Shown one piece after another: positions 54,953 through 62,833 of a stretch of DNA of 64,000 nucleotides. Position 1 is the stretch's first letter. Each line of letters begins with the position of its first letter. The position numbers were made by a program, and so were the translations under genes. The DNA comes from Pseudomonadota bacterium. Lineage in GTDB: Bacteria > Myxococcota_A > UBA796 > GCA-2862545. Location: contig CANNIZ010000009.1 in NCBI GenBank assembly GCA_947505245.1, forward strand, positions 1 through 64,000, given 5' to 3'. Below the pieces are notes generated by a model. It had not been told where the DNA came from. It searched no databases and saw only the letters and a program-made list of their open reading frames with translations.

Positions 54953-55134
54953 CGCGGGGGGGGGTGCGAGGGGAGCGCTAGGCGGGGGGAGGAGTAGAGG
55001 AACGCATCGAGTCTGTCGAGGGGGGACCGCCCGAGCCTTCTGGCGGCTGATCGAATGATGACATGGATCGGGCATGCGTGCATAGCCTAATCCACTTTTT
55101 TTTGTGTCTTTCATGTGACGGACGAAGTCTAAAC

Positions 55135-55149
55135 TTGACGCGTCAACAC
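55135..55149. repeat. Second copy of the TTGAC-palindrome
   Basis: TTGACGCGTCAACAC (palindromic core TTGACGCGTCAA, 55135-55146) differs by one base from TTGACACGTCAACAC at 34505-34519. It lies in the gap between the PrsW gene and the hydrolase gene. It may be a second target of the small HTH protein. Confidence 0.3.
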
Positions 55150-55173
55150 TGATCCGCCGTGTTTATTGGCCCG

Positions 55174-56178
55174 TCAAGCTTTGGATCCTCGCGCGATCAA
55201 AAGCTGGATCGACCGCCGCAATCGCGCGACCTCGTCGCGGTAGAATTCGTCGGAAGCGTCGGCTCGACGCGCCTGGGACTTCCGCAGCGCGAGCGCGGTC
55301 ACCGCGCGCACATACTGGTGATGCTCGACGCCCTTCGGCGCGAAGTCCCGCCGCCGCCGCTTCCACCACGACGCGAGTATTCCCGGGTGGTCAGCGGGGA
55401 TCAGCCCGGTGCGCGCCTCTTCCTCGAGCTCGCGCCGGATCGTTCCGCTCTCCTCCCACAGTGCTAACTGGAACACCGCGAACACCGTGATCACCTCGAT
55501 CGGCAGGAACACGAAGTCCAGCCACGACAGGATCGTGTTCCCTCCCCGCGCCTGATCGAACACGAGGATCCCGTTCCAAAGCCCATGCATCGTCATCGCG
55601 ATCGGGAACCCGATCGCGAGCGAGAGCACCATCATCGGCCAGCCGCGGAACCGCGCGAAGCCGAGCGAAGCGCCCACCATCGACGTCGCCGTCGCGTGCA
55701 TGACCGCCGAGTAGATCGTCCGGATCACCACCGTCTCAGCCCACCCAAACGCGTCGCCCGACATTCCGGCCGACGCGAAGTACGTGAAATTCTCGGTCAT
55801 GCCGAACCCGAGCCCCGCGGCGGCGCCGTACACAAACCCGTCCGTCATGTTGTCGAAGCCGCGGTTCCAGATCACGATCAGCAGGAACATCGCCTTCGCA
55901 GGCTCCTCCGCGAGCGGCGCCACGACGACCGCTCCGAGCGCGTCGGCGGTCGCGGGGTCCATGCCGAGCCACAACAGCGGAAATTCGAGCGCTGCCGAGC
56001 CCGCGACCGCGAACAACACGCCGCCGATCCCGCCCCACAAGAACGTGAGCACGAACAGCCACACGGGCTCGCGCTGGTAGCGGTCCATCCACCAGACCAG
56101 TCCGAGCAGCGTCAGCATCGGAATCACCGAGCACAACGCCGACGGGATCAACAGCAACGGCCCGAGGAGGTTTCCCAC
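55174..56178 (-). CDS. PrsW-family intramembrane metalloprotease
   Basis: 334 residues from GTG 56178, 2 bp after the stop of the K+ channel gene. Multiple membrane helices fill residues ~5-235. The family motifs are present: 'APLAEEPAKAMFLL' (EExxK), 'ENFTYFA', 'AVMHATATSMVGASLGFARF' and 'MTMHGLWNGI', whose Glu and His residues bind zinc. The C-terminal ~90 residues are a charged cytoplasmic tail with a possible coiled-coil. PrsW proteases cut membrane proteins such as anti-sigma factors; the substrate here is unknown. Confidence 0.88.
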   Translation of the reverse strand: MGNLLGPLLLIPSALCSVIPMLTLLGLVWWMDRYQREPVWLFVLTFLWGGIGGVLFAVAGSAALEFPLLWLGMDPATADALGAVVVAPLAEEPAKAMFLLIVIWNRGFDNMTDGFVYGAAAGLGFGMTENFTYFASAGMSGDAFGWAETVVIRTIYSAVMHATATSMVGASLGFARFRGWPMMVLSLAIGFPIAMTMHGLWNGILVFDQARGGNTILSWLDFVFLPIEVITVFAVFQLALWEESGTIRRELEEEARTGLIPADHPGILASWWKRRRRDFAPKGVEHHQYVRAVTALALRKSQARRADASDEFYRDEVARLRRSIQLLIARGSKA

Positions 56179-56180
56179 GC

Positions 56181-57224
56181 TCAGGTGCCCAGCGCCTTGC
56201 GAAACTTCAGCACCTCGTCCATCCGCGCAAGCACGATCAGCCAGGCGTTCGGGCCGATCACCTGCTCGGGCGGCGGGTTGTAGAACGTCTTTCCAGACGC
56301 GTCGCGCACGGCCATCACCAATGCGTCGGCCAGCTTCGCCGCCGCGAGGTCGCCGATCGTCTTGTTCGCGAGCACGCTGCCGGCCGGCACCTGAACCTCT
56401 TCGATACGGTACCTTAGCTGCTTGTCGCGCAGCATCTCGTCGAGGAACTGCACCACGGTCGGCCGCACGATCTGCGACGCGATCCGCATTCCTCCGATCA
56501 GGGCCGGCAACACCACGTCGTTGGCGCCGGCGCGCTTCAGCTTGGAGGCGGTGGGCACGTCGTCCGCCTTGCTCACGATCCGCAATTTCTCGTTCATCGC
56601 GCGCGCCGACAGCACGACGAACAGGTTGTCGCGGTCGTCGTGGAGCGAGGCTACCAGCGCCTTCGCGCGCACCAGACCGGCCTCCTCCAGCGCGCGATCG
56701 TCCGCGACTACATCGCCGATCACGTGGATGATCTCGCGCTTGTTGTCCTCTTCGAGCTCTGCGATCCGAGCGGCGTCGCGATCGATCACCACGAACGGCG
56801 CTCCAGCCGAGATCAGCTCGCTCACCACATGCCGACCTGTCGCGCCGAGGCCGCAGACGACGATGTGTTCGCTCATGGCGTCGATGGCGCGCTGCATCCG
56901 ATCCCTCTTGAGCAGGTTCGTCAGATCGCCCTCGACGACGAGGGCGGTGATGACGGACACGAAGTACACCAATGAGCCGGACCCGAACATGATGAGCACG
57001 ACGGTCCACAGCCGCGCATAGGGGACGATCGCCATGTCGGGCAGCTCGCCGTAGCCCACCGTCGACAGCGTGATCGCCGTCATGTACGCGCTGTCCTGCC
57101 ACGCCCACCGACCGGCCCCGATGACGTGGTACCCGGCGGTCCCGACCAGCATCACGAGGCCAAGCAGCGACGCCGCCGGCAGCAACCGCGAGATGATTTC
57201 CTTGCGAAGGCTGACCCGACCCAT
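56181..57224 (-). CDS. K+ channel with TrkA-N (RCK) regulatory domains
   Basis: 347 residues from ATG 57224; the frame to 57428 continues into non-coding sequence. Two membrane helices flank the selectivity filter 'TLSTVGYGE' (about 62-70). A TrkA-N/RCK domain follows, with the Rossmann motif 'HIVVCGLGATGRHVVSEL' (about 115) and a C-terminal TrkA-C-like half ('VLANKTIGDLAAAKLADALV'). Such MthK/Kch-type channels conduct K+ under control of nucleotides or Ca. It is coupled to PrsW downstream. Confidence 0.9.
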   Translation of the reverse strand: MGRVSLRKEIISRLLPAASLLGLVMLVGTAGYHVIGAGRWAWQDSAYMTAITLSTVGYGELPDMAIVPYARLWTVVLIMFGSGSLVYFVSVITALVVEGDLTNLLKRDRMQRAIDAMSEHIVVCGLGATGRHVVSELISAGAPFVVIDRDAARIAELEEDNKREIIHVIGDVVADDRALEEAGLVRAKALVASLHDDRDNLFVVLSARAMNEKLRIVSKADDVPTASKLKRAGANDVVLPALIGGMRIASQIVRPTVVQFLDEMLRDKQLRYRIEEVQVPAGSVLANKTIGDLAAAKLADALVMAVRDASGKTFYNPPPEQVIGPNAWLIVLARMDEVLKFRKALGT

Positions 57225-57440
57225 GCGGCGCAGCGTACCGCACTCAAGCGTCGGACCAAGCGGTCGAGAACCTGGGAAATCGATTTCCGAAACGGATCCC
57301 GTCTGCAAAGCGCGCAGACCCTGCATTTGACGCTGTGCTGGACAATCCTCGCGCCGACCCCGATTCCGCCCCACCCCGGGTCGGGCAACCGAGATCCTTA
57401 GGTCCCCGACATGTTCTCGGCGTTCCACCGTTCAGGAGAG
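57225..57440. other. Intergenic region between the K+ channel and the ncRNA promoter
   Basis: No protein-like frame. It must hold the K+ channel promoter (minus strand) and, further right, any activator-binding sites for the sigma-54 promoter at 57441. I could not identify either with confidence. Confidence 0.5.
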
Positions 57441-57457
57441 CTGGCACGCCGCATGCA
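57441..57457 (+). promoter_or_regulatory. Near-consensus sigma-54 promoter of the large ncRNA
   Basis: CTGGCACG-CCGC-ATGCA matches YTGGCACG-N4-TTGCW at every position but one, with invariant GG (57443-57444) and GC (57555 minus 500, i.e. 57055 plus 500: positions 57555 is not meant; the GC is at 57455-57456) correctly spaced. The predicted transcription start is about 57468. Confidence 0.75.
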
Positions 57458-57839
57458 CTTGCCCAAGACACGGAAGTCGGGATGCCCGATGACCGACCGA
57501 AAGTTCACTTTCGGGCGATCTTTGACGTCAAAAACCCCACGGAGGTCGGCCGCGACCCCCTCGCAGTGAGACGCCTCAACGGGAAACCGCTGAGAAACGC
57601 ATTCGGCGACGGCGCGATGGAACGCGAAATTCCATCACGGCGAAAGGCAACGGCACAACTTCCGCTCCGGACAGACTCTCGAGCGCGTCACCAGCAACGG
57701 TGGCAAACCATGGTCGAGCATCGTGAAAAGCGAAGTTCGAATGCAAGCTCAAGAGGGATCAGTCCGACCGTCCCACCATCCAGTTCACGCAGGTCACCCA
57801 ACCTGCGATGTAGGTGGGACGAGGCTGTCTATCCTTCGC

Positions 57840-57849
57840 AAGGAGGTGA
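57840..57849 (+). promoter_or_regulatory. Perfect Shine-Dalgarno-like sequence inside the ncRNA
   Basis: AAGGAGGTGA is complementary over 10 nt to the 3' end of 16S rRNA. No start codon follows at 5-9 nt. GAGGT (57843-57847) can pair with ACCTC (57858-57862), forming a hairpin that hides it. Confidence 0.4.
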
Positions 57850-59217
57850 CGACGGCAACCTCGCAGGTGCTCTGCAAAGCGCATCTGGCGGATCCTCGCG
57901 GGATCCGAGCACAGGCGTCGAAAGGCGTCTGCGTCCGAGGTCCCTGCTGCTTCGATGGTCACACGTCGCTCGCCTCACGGCAGAACGTGTCGACGAACCC
58001 CTCGCCACCATGGCCGGCGGGTGGTTCCCCAACCGAAAGGTTGGCCGCGTGCAACGAAGCAGCGAGGGCGGAACGGAGCGAGGCTCTTTCACCTGACGGT
58101 CTCGACCGACAGGAACGACAAGAGCAGCGGCGAACGAACAAGGATTTCGTTTTCCGGAATGCTGGCGCACTGAGTGCGCGACGCATTCACCTCGGGAGCA
58201 ATCCCGCGGTCGAAGGACCTCGAAGGGGACCAAAGCCCAGGGAGGGTAGGCCGGAGGTATGCTGGAAACGGCGTGCACCGGTACGGACCCATCTGCGGAG
58301 CAACGCCTCGAAGGTGATGCCTCACGTACTCCCGACACGCGCGTCGACGCCGGCAACGGAGGCGACGAGTCGATCGAGAACACGCGGGAAGCGAACACCA
58401 CGGAGGCAACGGTCGTGGCGACACGAAACGGCTGCGGGTGGGGGGAATCCTCCAAAGGGTATGAACCGCGCTGCGGGGAAGCGGCTTTCGCGTGACCAAC
58501 TGCACATCGACCAGCAATGGCCAGTGTGGGGTGTTGGACCCACCCGAAAGACGAAAGAAACGCAGCGAACCCCAGGATCGGCAGCGGGATGCAACAAGCC
58601 CGCGAATCCTGCGCCAGAAATGGCGCAAAGTCTCGCGCAAGCGGGGCGATCGGCGGAGGAAACCGGCGGGACCGTGCAAAACGGTGAGGTCGGAACAGGA
58701 TCGCGGAGTTGGCACTTCGCGACCGAAGCGATGGCAGCAATGTCGTCGCGGGAGTGGACGCCGGGGAACAGGTCGATGGAAGGGCGAAGTGGACCGGTTG
58801 ATGAAGAACGCTACGGCAGCGATGTCGGCGGCGGAAGGCTCAACCGGGGCGAATCCCAAGAGAGAGGGTCGGAAATCACCGACCGGGGCATTGGAACAAG
58901 AACTCTGGAGAGGAGCGAAGCTCACGAGGGCCGGTACGGAACGACCGTAGCAATACGGGCGAACCGACGGCGATGAGGCTTGAAGTCTCGAGTGTCCAAT
59001 CGGGTGACCGACAAGGACGAACGAGGCGCGGGATGGCCAACAAGCCCGCTAGAGCAACATCGCAGGTGAACCAAAGGAACAGGCGTAAGTCGGTTCCGTT
59101 CGCCGCGACCCTGAAGAGCCCGTGAACCTCATGAGAGTCGCCGTTCGCGCGGCACGTTTCAACGCTCGCAAGACTCTGAAGGCGACGTCGCATCATCATC
59201 ACGACACCGTAAAAATG

Positions 59218-59250
59218 GCCCCGGGCGGAAACGCTCGGGGCATTTTTTTT
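59218..59250 (+). terminator. Strong intrinsic terminator of the ncRNA
   Basis: A 10-bp stem (59218-59227/59232-59241, one G-T pair) with a GAAA loop, followed by CA and eight T. Five A precede the stem, so it could also terminate transcription from the minus direction. Confidence 0.9.
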
Positions 59251-59272
59251 GCCTGGGCGCCCCAGGCGGATA

Positions 59273-59290
59273 GGAATGAATGCTCATTCA
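59273..59290. promoter_or_regulatory. FadR/TetR-type operator candidate upstream of the thiolase
   Basis: GAATGA-ATGC-TCATTC (59274-59289) is a perfect inverted repeat. It closely resembles the TGAATGA-N4-TCATTCA box bound by TetR-family FadR regulators of fatty-acid degradation in Bacillus. It lies 17 bp before ATG 59307, where binding would block transcription or initiation. The regulator gene is not in the window. Confidence 0.5.
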
Positions 59291-59306
59291 CCGCGAGGAC
59301 GAACCC

Positions 59307-60458
59307 ATGGGTACTGCCTACATCATCGACGCGATTCGCACCCCAGTCGGCCGCAAGAACGGTGCCTACGCAGGCGTCCACGCGGTAGCGCTCGGAGCCG
59401 TCCCTCTGCGCGCCCTGGTCCAGCGTACGGGCATCGACCCGAAGCTGATCGAAGACGTGATCTACGGCTGCGTCACGCCGGTCGGTGAGCAGGGCGCGAA
59501 CATCGGCCGCATGGCGGCGCTCGAGGCGGGCTTCCCGATCGAGGTCACCGGCGTGCAGATCAACCGCATGTGCGGCTCGTCGCAGCAGGCGATCCACTTC
59601 GCGGCCATGGGCGTCGCGTCGGGCTTCCAGGACCTCGTCATCGCCGGCGGCGTCGAGGTGATGTCCCGCGTCCCGATGGCGTCGGACATGTTCCTCAACG
59701 GCGAGATGGCGTCGTTCCCGCCCGAGCTCGCGTGGCGGTTCTCCGTCATCCCGCAGGGCCAGTCCGCCGAAATCATCGCGAAGAAGTGGGAGATCTCGCG
59801 CCGCGATCTCGACGAGTACTCGCTCCGCAGCCACCAGCTCGCTGGCAAGGCAACGGACGCGGGCCTGCAGGACTCGGAGATGGTGGCGGTCGAGTGGCAG
59901 GGCAAGACGCTGATCGCGCGCGATGAAGGCGTCCGCCGCGACACGACGATGGAGAAGCTCGCGTCGCTCAAGCCCGCGTTCCGCGACGACGGCGTCATCA
60001 CGGCCGCCTCGTCGAGCCAGATCTCCGACGGCGCCGCCGCCGTGCTCGTCGCCTCCGAAGCGGCCGTCAAGAAGTACGGCCTCAAGCCGCGCGCAAAGAT
60101 CATCTCGGCCACGGTCGCTGGCGTCGACCCCACGATCATGCTCACGGGTGTCATGCCCGCCACGCGCCAGGCCCTCGATAAGGCCGGCCTGTCGCTCAAG
60201 GACATCGACGCGGTCGAGATCAACGAGGCGTTCGCGTCGGTCGTGCTCGCGTGGCATCGCGACCTCGGTGCGGACATGGACAAGGTCAACGCGTACGGCG
60301 GCGCCATCGCCAACGGCCACCCGCTCGGCGCGTCCGGCGCCAAGCTGATGACCACCATGATCAACCGCCTCGAGCGGTCCGGCAAACGCTACGGCCTGCA
60401 GACGATGTGCATCGGCTTCGGCCAGGCGACGGCGACGATCATCGATATGAACGTCTGA
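59307..60458 (+). CDS. Acetyl-CoA C-acyltransferase (thiolase)
   Basis: 383 residues from ATG 59307, with GAGGA upstream; ATG 59280 is in frame but overlaps the operator. Thiolase blocks are complete: 'IIDAIRTPVGRKNGAYAG', the acyl-accepting Cys in 'NRMCGSSQQAIHFAAMG', 'EINEAFASVVLAWHRD', 'YGGAIANGHPLGASGA' and the second Cys in 'MCIGFGQATATIIDM'. It cleaves 3-ketoacyl-CoA in beta-oxidation or condenses acetyl-CoA; the FadR-like box favours the degradative role. It is a single gene between an upstream and a downstream terminator. Confidence 0.95.
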   Translation: MGTAYIIDAIRTPVGRKNGAYAGVHAVALGAVPLRALVQRTGIDPKLIEDVIYGCVTPVGEQGANIGRMAALEAGFPIEVTGVQINRMCGSSQQAIHFAAMGVASGFQDLVIAGGVEVMSRVPMASDMFLNGEMASFPPELAWRFSVIPQGQSAEIIAKKWEISRRDLDEYSLRSHQLAGKATDAGLQDSEMVAVEWQGKTLIARDEGVRRDTTMEKLASLKPAFRDDGVITAASSSQISDGAAAVLVASEAAVKKYGLKPRAKIISATVAGVDPTIMLTGVMPATRQALDKAGLSLKDIDAVEINEAFASVVLAWHRDLGADMDKVNAYGGAIANGHPLGASGAKLMTTMINRLERSGKRYGLQTMCIGFGQATATIIDMNV

Positions 60459-60481
60459 ATACGCCGCAGCGGAAGAAGCCT

Positions 60482-60512
60482 CGACCCGGGCGCCCTCAGC
60501 GGGCCCGGGTCG
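60482..60512. terminator. Inverted repeat between thiolase and ABC genes
   Basis: CGACCCGGGC (60482-60491) and GCCCGGGTCG (60503-60512) form a perfect 10-bp stem with an 11-nt loop at the convergent junction, overlapping the ABC gene's end. On the plus strand it is followed by TTCAATT, a weak T tract. Confidence 0.5.
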
Positions 60513-61200
60513 CTTCAATTCGCTCCAGGAACAGCCGCTCGAGCCCGTCTTTTCCAATGTCCGCGACGCGCTCGTCCGCGACGACGCGCCCGTGGGCGAG
60601 CATGACGACGCGATCGGCGACCGCCGCGACCGTCTCCACGACGTGCGTGGACAACAGCACGGTGTTGCCTTCGTCCACGTAGGCGCGCAGGGCGCGTTTC
60701 ACGGCTGACGCGCTCGGCGGATCGAGGCCGTTAAGCGCCTCGTCGAGCACCAGCACGGGTGGACGGCCGAGCATGGCTGCCGCGAGCGCCGTCTTTCGGC
60801 GCATGCCCTGGGAATACTCGCGCAGCAGGCGGTCGGCATCGGCCCCGAGCCCCGTGTCTTCCAGCGCCTTGCCGACGTCTCCACCGCCTCGCACGCCCGC
60901 GACGAACTCGAGGAACTCCCGCGCGGTGAGGTACTCGTAGACGGCGGGCTCCTCGGGCACCGCGCCGAGCTTCTTGCGGGCCTCGAGCGGCTCGGCGACG
61001 ACGTCGTGGCCGCAGATGCGCACCTTGCCTTCGGTCGGGTGCAGCAGGCCCATCAACATGCGCAACGTCGTGCTCTTGCCGGCGCCGTTGTGTCCGATCA
61101 GGCCGCAGAACGAGCCCGCGGGGATCTGCAGGTCGATGCGATCGACGGCGACGACGCGACCGAACGTGCGGCGGACGCCTTCGATGGAGATCGCGCTCAC
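60496..61200 (-). CDS. ABC transporter ATP-binding protein
   Basis: 234 residues from GTG 61200, overlapping the permease stop (GTGA). Walker A 'GLIGHNGAGKSTTLRMLMGL', signature 'YSQGMRRKTALAAAM' and Walker B 'VLVLDEALNGLDP', then the switch His in 'LLSTHVV', are all present. The short form with 'LHPTEGKVRICGHDV' belongs to the ABC-2-type exporter ATPases (drug, Na+ or lipid export). Partner: the permease encoded just upstream. Substrate not evident. Confidence 0.93.
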   Translation of the reverse strand: MSAISIEGVRRTFGRVVAVDRIDLQIPAGSFCGLIGHNGAGKSTTLRMLMGLLHPTEGKVRICGHDVVAEPLEARKKLGAVPEEPAVYEYLTAREFLEFVAGVRGGGDVGKALEDTGLGADADRLLREYSQGMRRKTALAAAMLGRPPVLVLDEALNGLDPPSASAVKRALRAYVDEGNTVLLSTHVVETVAAVADRVVMLAHGRVVADERVADIGKDGLERLFLERIEATRAR

Positions 61201-62549
61201 GACGACACCAGCGCGGCGAGGACGCCCGCGAACACGGTCGCGACCGGCGCGTAGACCGCCGGCGCGCGCGGCCCCAGGCGGCCCGCCAACAACGCCACGC
61301 CCGTCGCGAGCGGCACCGCGACGAGGCCAGCGCCGAGCACAAGCCCCGCGCCGGACAGGCCGTGGCGGACCAGGGACGCCGCGACGGCCGGCCACACACA
61401 GGCCTGCAGCCAAAGCACCTCGGCCCACGCCCGGCCCAACACCGCCTCGCGGCCGCCGCTGGGAAGCCACGCGCGCAAGAAGCCGGGTTCATCGGACTCG
61501 AGCACGGCCCCCACCGCGCCGAAGCCGAACACGACGATCACCACGGCGGCCGCTGCCCGAGCGGGCGCGGAGGGGTCCGCGGACCAGCCCGCGAACGCCG
61601 CGAGCGCGCCACCGATCCATGCTCCGCTGATGAAGCCGCGCCGCGTGCGCCAGGCGTGCCGAAGGTCGCGAAGCGCGTAGCGCCCGACGCCCACCGGCAG
61701 CCAACGCACCGTCCAATCCAGGTACACGGCGCGAGCCTCCTCAGGTCGTTCGATGGACGCATAACGGGCGTCGATGTCAGCGAGCACGGCGCTGCCCGCG
61801 AACCACGTGCGGCGAGCGAGCCCGGGCACCAGGGCTGCCACCATTGGTGCGAGCCCCCACGGCACCGCGATCAAGGCCCAACCGCGCGGATCGCCGTCCA
61901 CCACCGCCCTCACGCCGCCAGCCGCTGCAAGCACGACGGCGCCTACGGCCGCGAGGACGACCCCCGGCGCATAGATGAACGCGGCCTGCTCGCGCGGATT
62001 GTGCCCGCGCAGCGCATCGAGCAGCGGGGCCCAGCGCGGGCTGGTCGCCGCGTCGATCGACGCGAGGTGAACCACCGCTGCTCCGGGGATCGCGAGGGCA
62101 AACGCGCCACCGAGCGCCAACACCGACGCGCCCCACGCGAGCGCGGACCGCTCCACTGCGATGGGAGCGAACACCACGGCCAGGCCCGCGATGAGCGGCC
62201 ACCTTTCGACCGCGACCCGCAGCAACTCGGTGAGCGCCACCCGCCACCCGTCGACGGGCAGTGTCTCGAGGACGATGCGCTCGGGGCCGCGAACCAACGC
62301 CGTGTACAGGTCGATCGCGAGCAGGCCAACGATCAACAGGCACGCGCGCTGCAGCGCAGCCTCGGTCCCCTCGCCCGTCGCGTCTGGATCGTCGAGGTAG
62401 GCGAAGAATACGGGACGCGCGAGCGGCACCAGGACCGCCACGACGGCGACGAACACGGCACCGCGGGCGACGGCCGCGAACGGAGCCTCGCGGCGACGGT
62501 GCGCGCGCATGCGGCTCCATGCGACGAGATGCGGGTTTCCGGGGGCCAC
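61197..62549 (-). CDS. ABC-2-type transporter permease-like membrane protein
   Basis: 450 residues from GTG 62549. About ten hydrophobic segments, rich in Ala/Val/Gly, span the protein ('AVFVAVVAVLVPLARPVFFA', 'ACLLIVGLLAIDLY', 'VVIVVFGFGAVGAVL', ending 'VYAPVATVFAGVLAALVSS'). Coupling to an ABC ATPase gene by a 4-bp overlap identifies it as the membrane half of the exporter. No permease signature is strong enough to name a subfamily. Confidence 0.75.
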   Translation of the reverse strand: MAPGNPHLVAWSRMRAHRRREAPFAAVARGAVFVAVVAVLVPLARPVFFAYLDDPDATGEGTEAALQRACLLIVGLLAIDLYTALVRGPERIVLETLPVDGWRVALTELLRVAVERWPLIAGLAVVFAPIAVERSALAWGASVLALGGAFALAIPGAAVVHLASIDAATSPRWAPLLDALRGHNPREQAAFIYAPGVVLAAVGAVVLAAAGGVRAVVDGDPRGWALIAVPWGLAPMVAALVPGLARRTWFAGSAVLADIDARYASIERPEEARAVYLDWTVRWLPVGVGRYALRDLRHAWRTRRGFISGAWIGGALAAFAGWSADPSAPARAAAAVVIVVFGFGAVGAVLESDEPGFLRAWLPSGGREAVLGRAWAEVLWLQACVWPAVAASLVRHGLSGAGLVLGAGLVAVPLATGVALLAGRLGPRAPAVYAPVATVFAGVLAALVSS

Positions 62550-62833
62550 GCTGCGAAGTATCGATGAACAGTGAAATGCGCCATGGGTCTCGTGCGTTCA
62601 ATGAGCAGGACGTGAACGCTGGCCGCAGCAACTGTCCGAAATCCTTGACACTGGTTTCAACCCTGGACGCCCCGCCGCGGCAGCACAGCCGATAACCGTG
62701 TGTTCCCTCCCCCCCTCGAGCACGGTTCAAGGCTGCACTCCGGCAGTCACCCCCCGACTGGTACGGAGATTGCTATCTCGCGGGGCGTCCTTCCTCTTCT
62801 CGCAGCGCCTGCTACAATCCGTTGGGGTGAAGT

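Larger units (their letters stand above)
57468..59250 (+). ncRNA. Candidate ~1.8-kb structured non-coding RNA, unrecognised family
   Basis: The span between a sigma-54 promoter (57441-57457) and an intrinsic terminator (59218-59250) has no credible protein. The plus strand is purine-rich and carries many perfect hairpins: CCGAAAG-TTCA-CTTTCGG (57497-57514), CGGATCC-TCGCG-GGATCCG (57889-57907), CCAACC-GAAA-GGTTGG (58029-58044), a nested helix GAATGC...GCGCAC-TGA-GTGCGC...GCATTC (58157-58188), GCGCCA-GAAA-TGGCGC (58611-58626), ACCGT-GCAAA-ACGGT (58671-58685), GGTCGG-AAATCA-CCGACC (58867-58884) and CCGTA-GCAA-TACGG (58945-58958). GNRA loops are typical of large folded RNAs. A 417-residue plus-strand frame and a 303-residue minus-strand frame are Arg/Ser/Gly/Pro-rich and look like artefacts of lacking stops. 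It is not rRNA, tmRNA, RNase P RNA or a group II intron by the motifs I know. Confidence 0.75.

Noticed and set aside
54953..55114. 54-residue upstream extension of the hydrolase
   Set aside because: Pro/Arg-rich with no homology-like features and no ribosome binding site; treated as leader sequence, though the exact start is uncertain.
57730..57760. T-loop-like GTTCGAATGC, possible tRNA
   Set aside because: No acceptor, D or anticodon arms around it; part of the larger structured region.
57829..58740. 303-residue minus-strand frame opposite the ncRNA
   Set aside because: Composition resembles the false proteins predicted opposite rRNA genes; runs against promoter and terminator direction.
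57723..58976. 417-residue plus-strand frame in the 57-59 kb region
   Set aside because: Arg/Gly/Ser/Pro-rich, no domain or periodicity, no ribosome binding site; open only because the purine-rich strand lacks stops. Fits a structured RNA better.
57441..59250. Group II intron or 23S rRNA fragment
   Set aside because: No recognisable domain V hairpin, no reverse-transcriptase frame and no rRNA signature blocks were found by eye; a profile search would be decisive.
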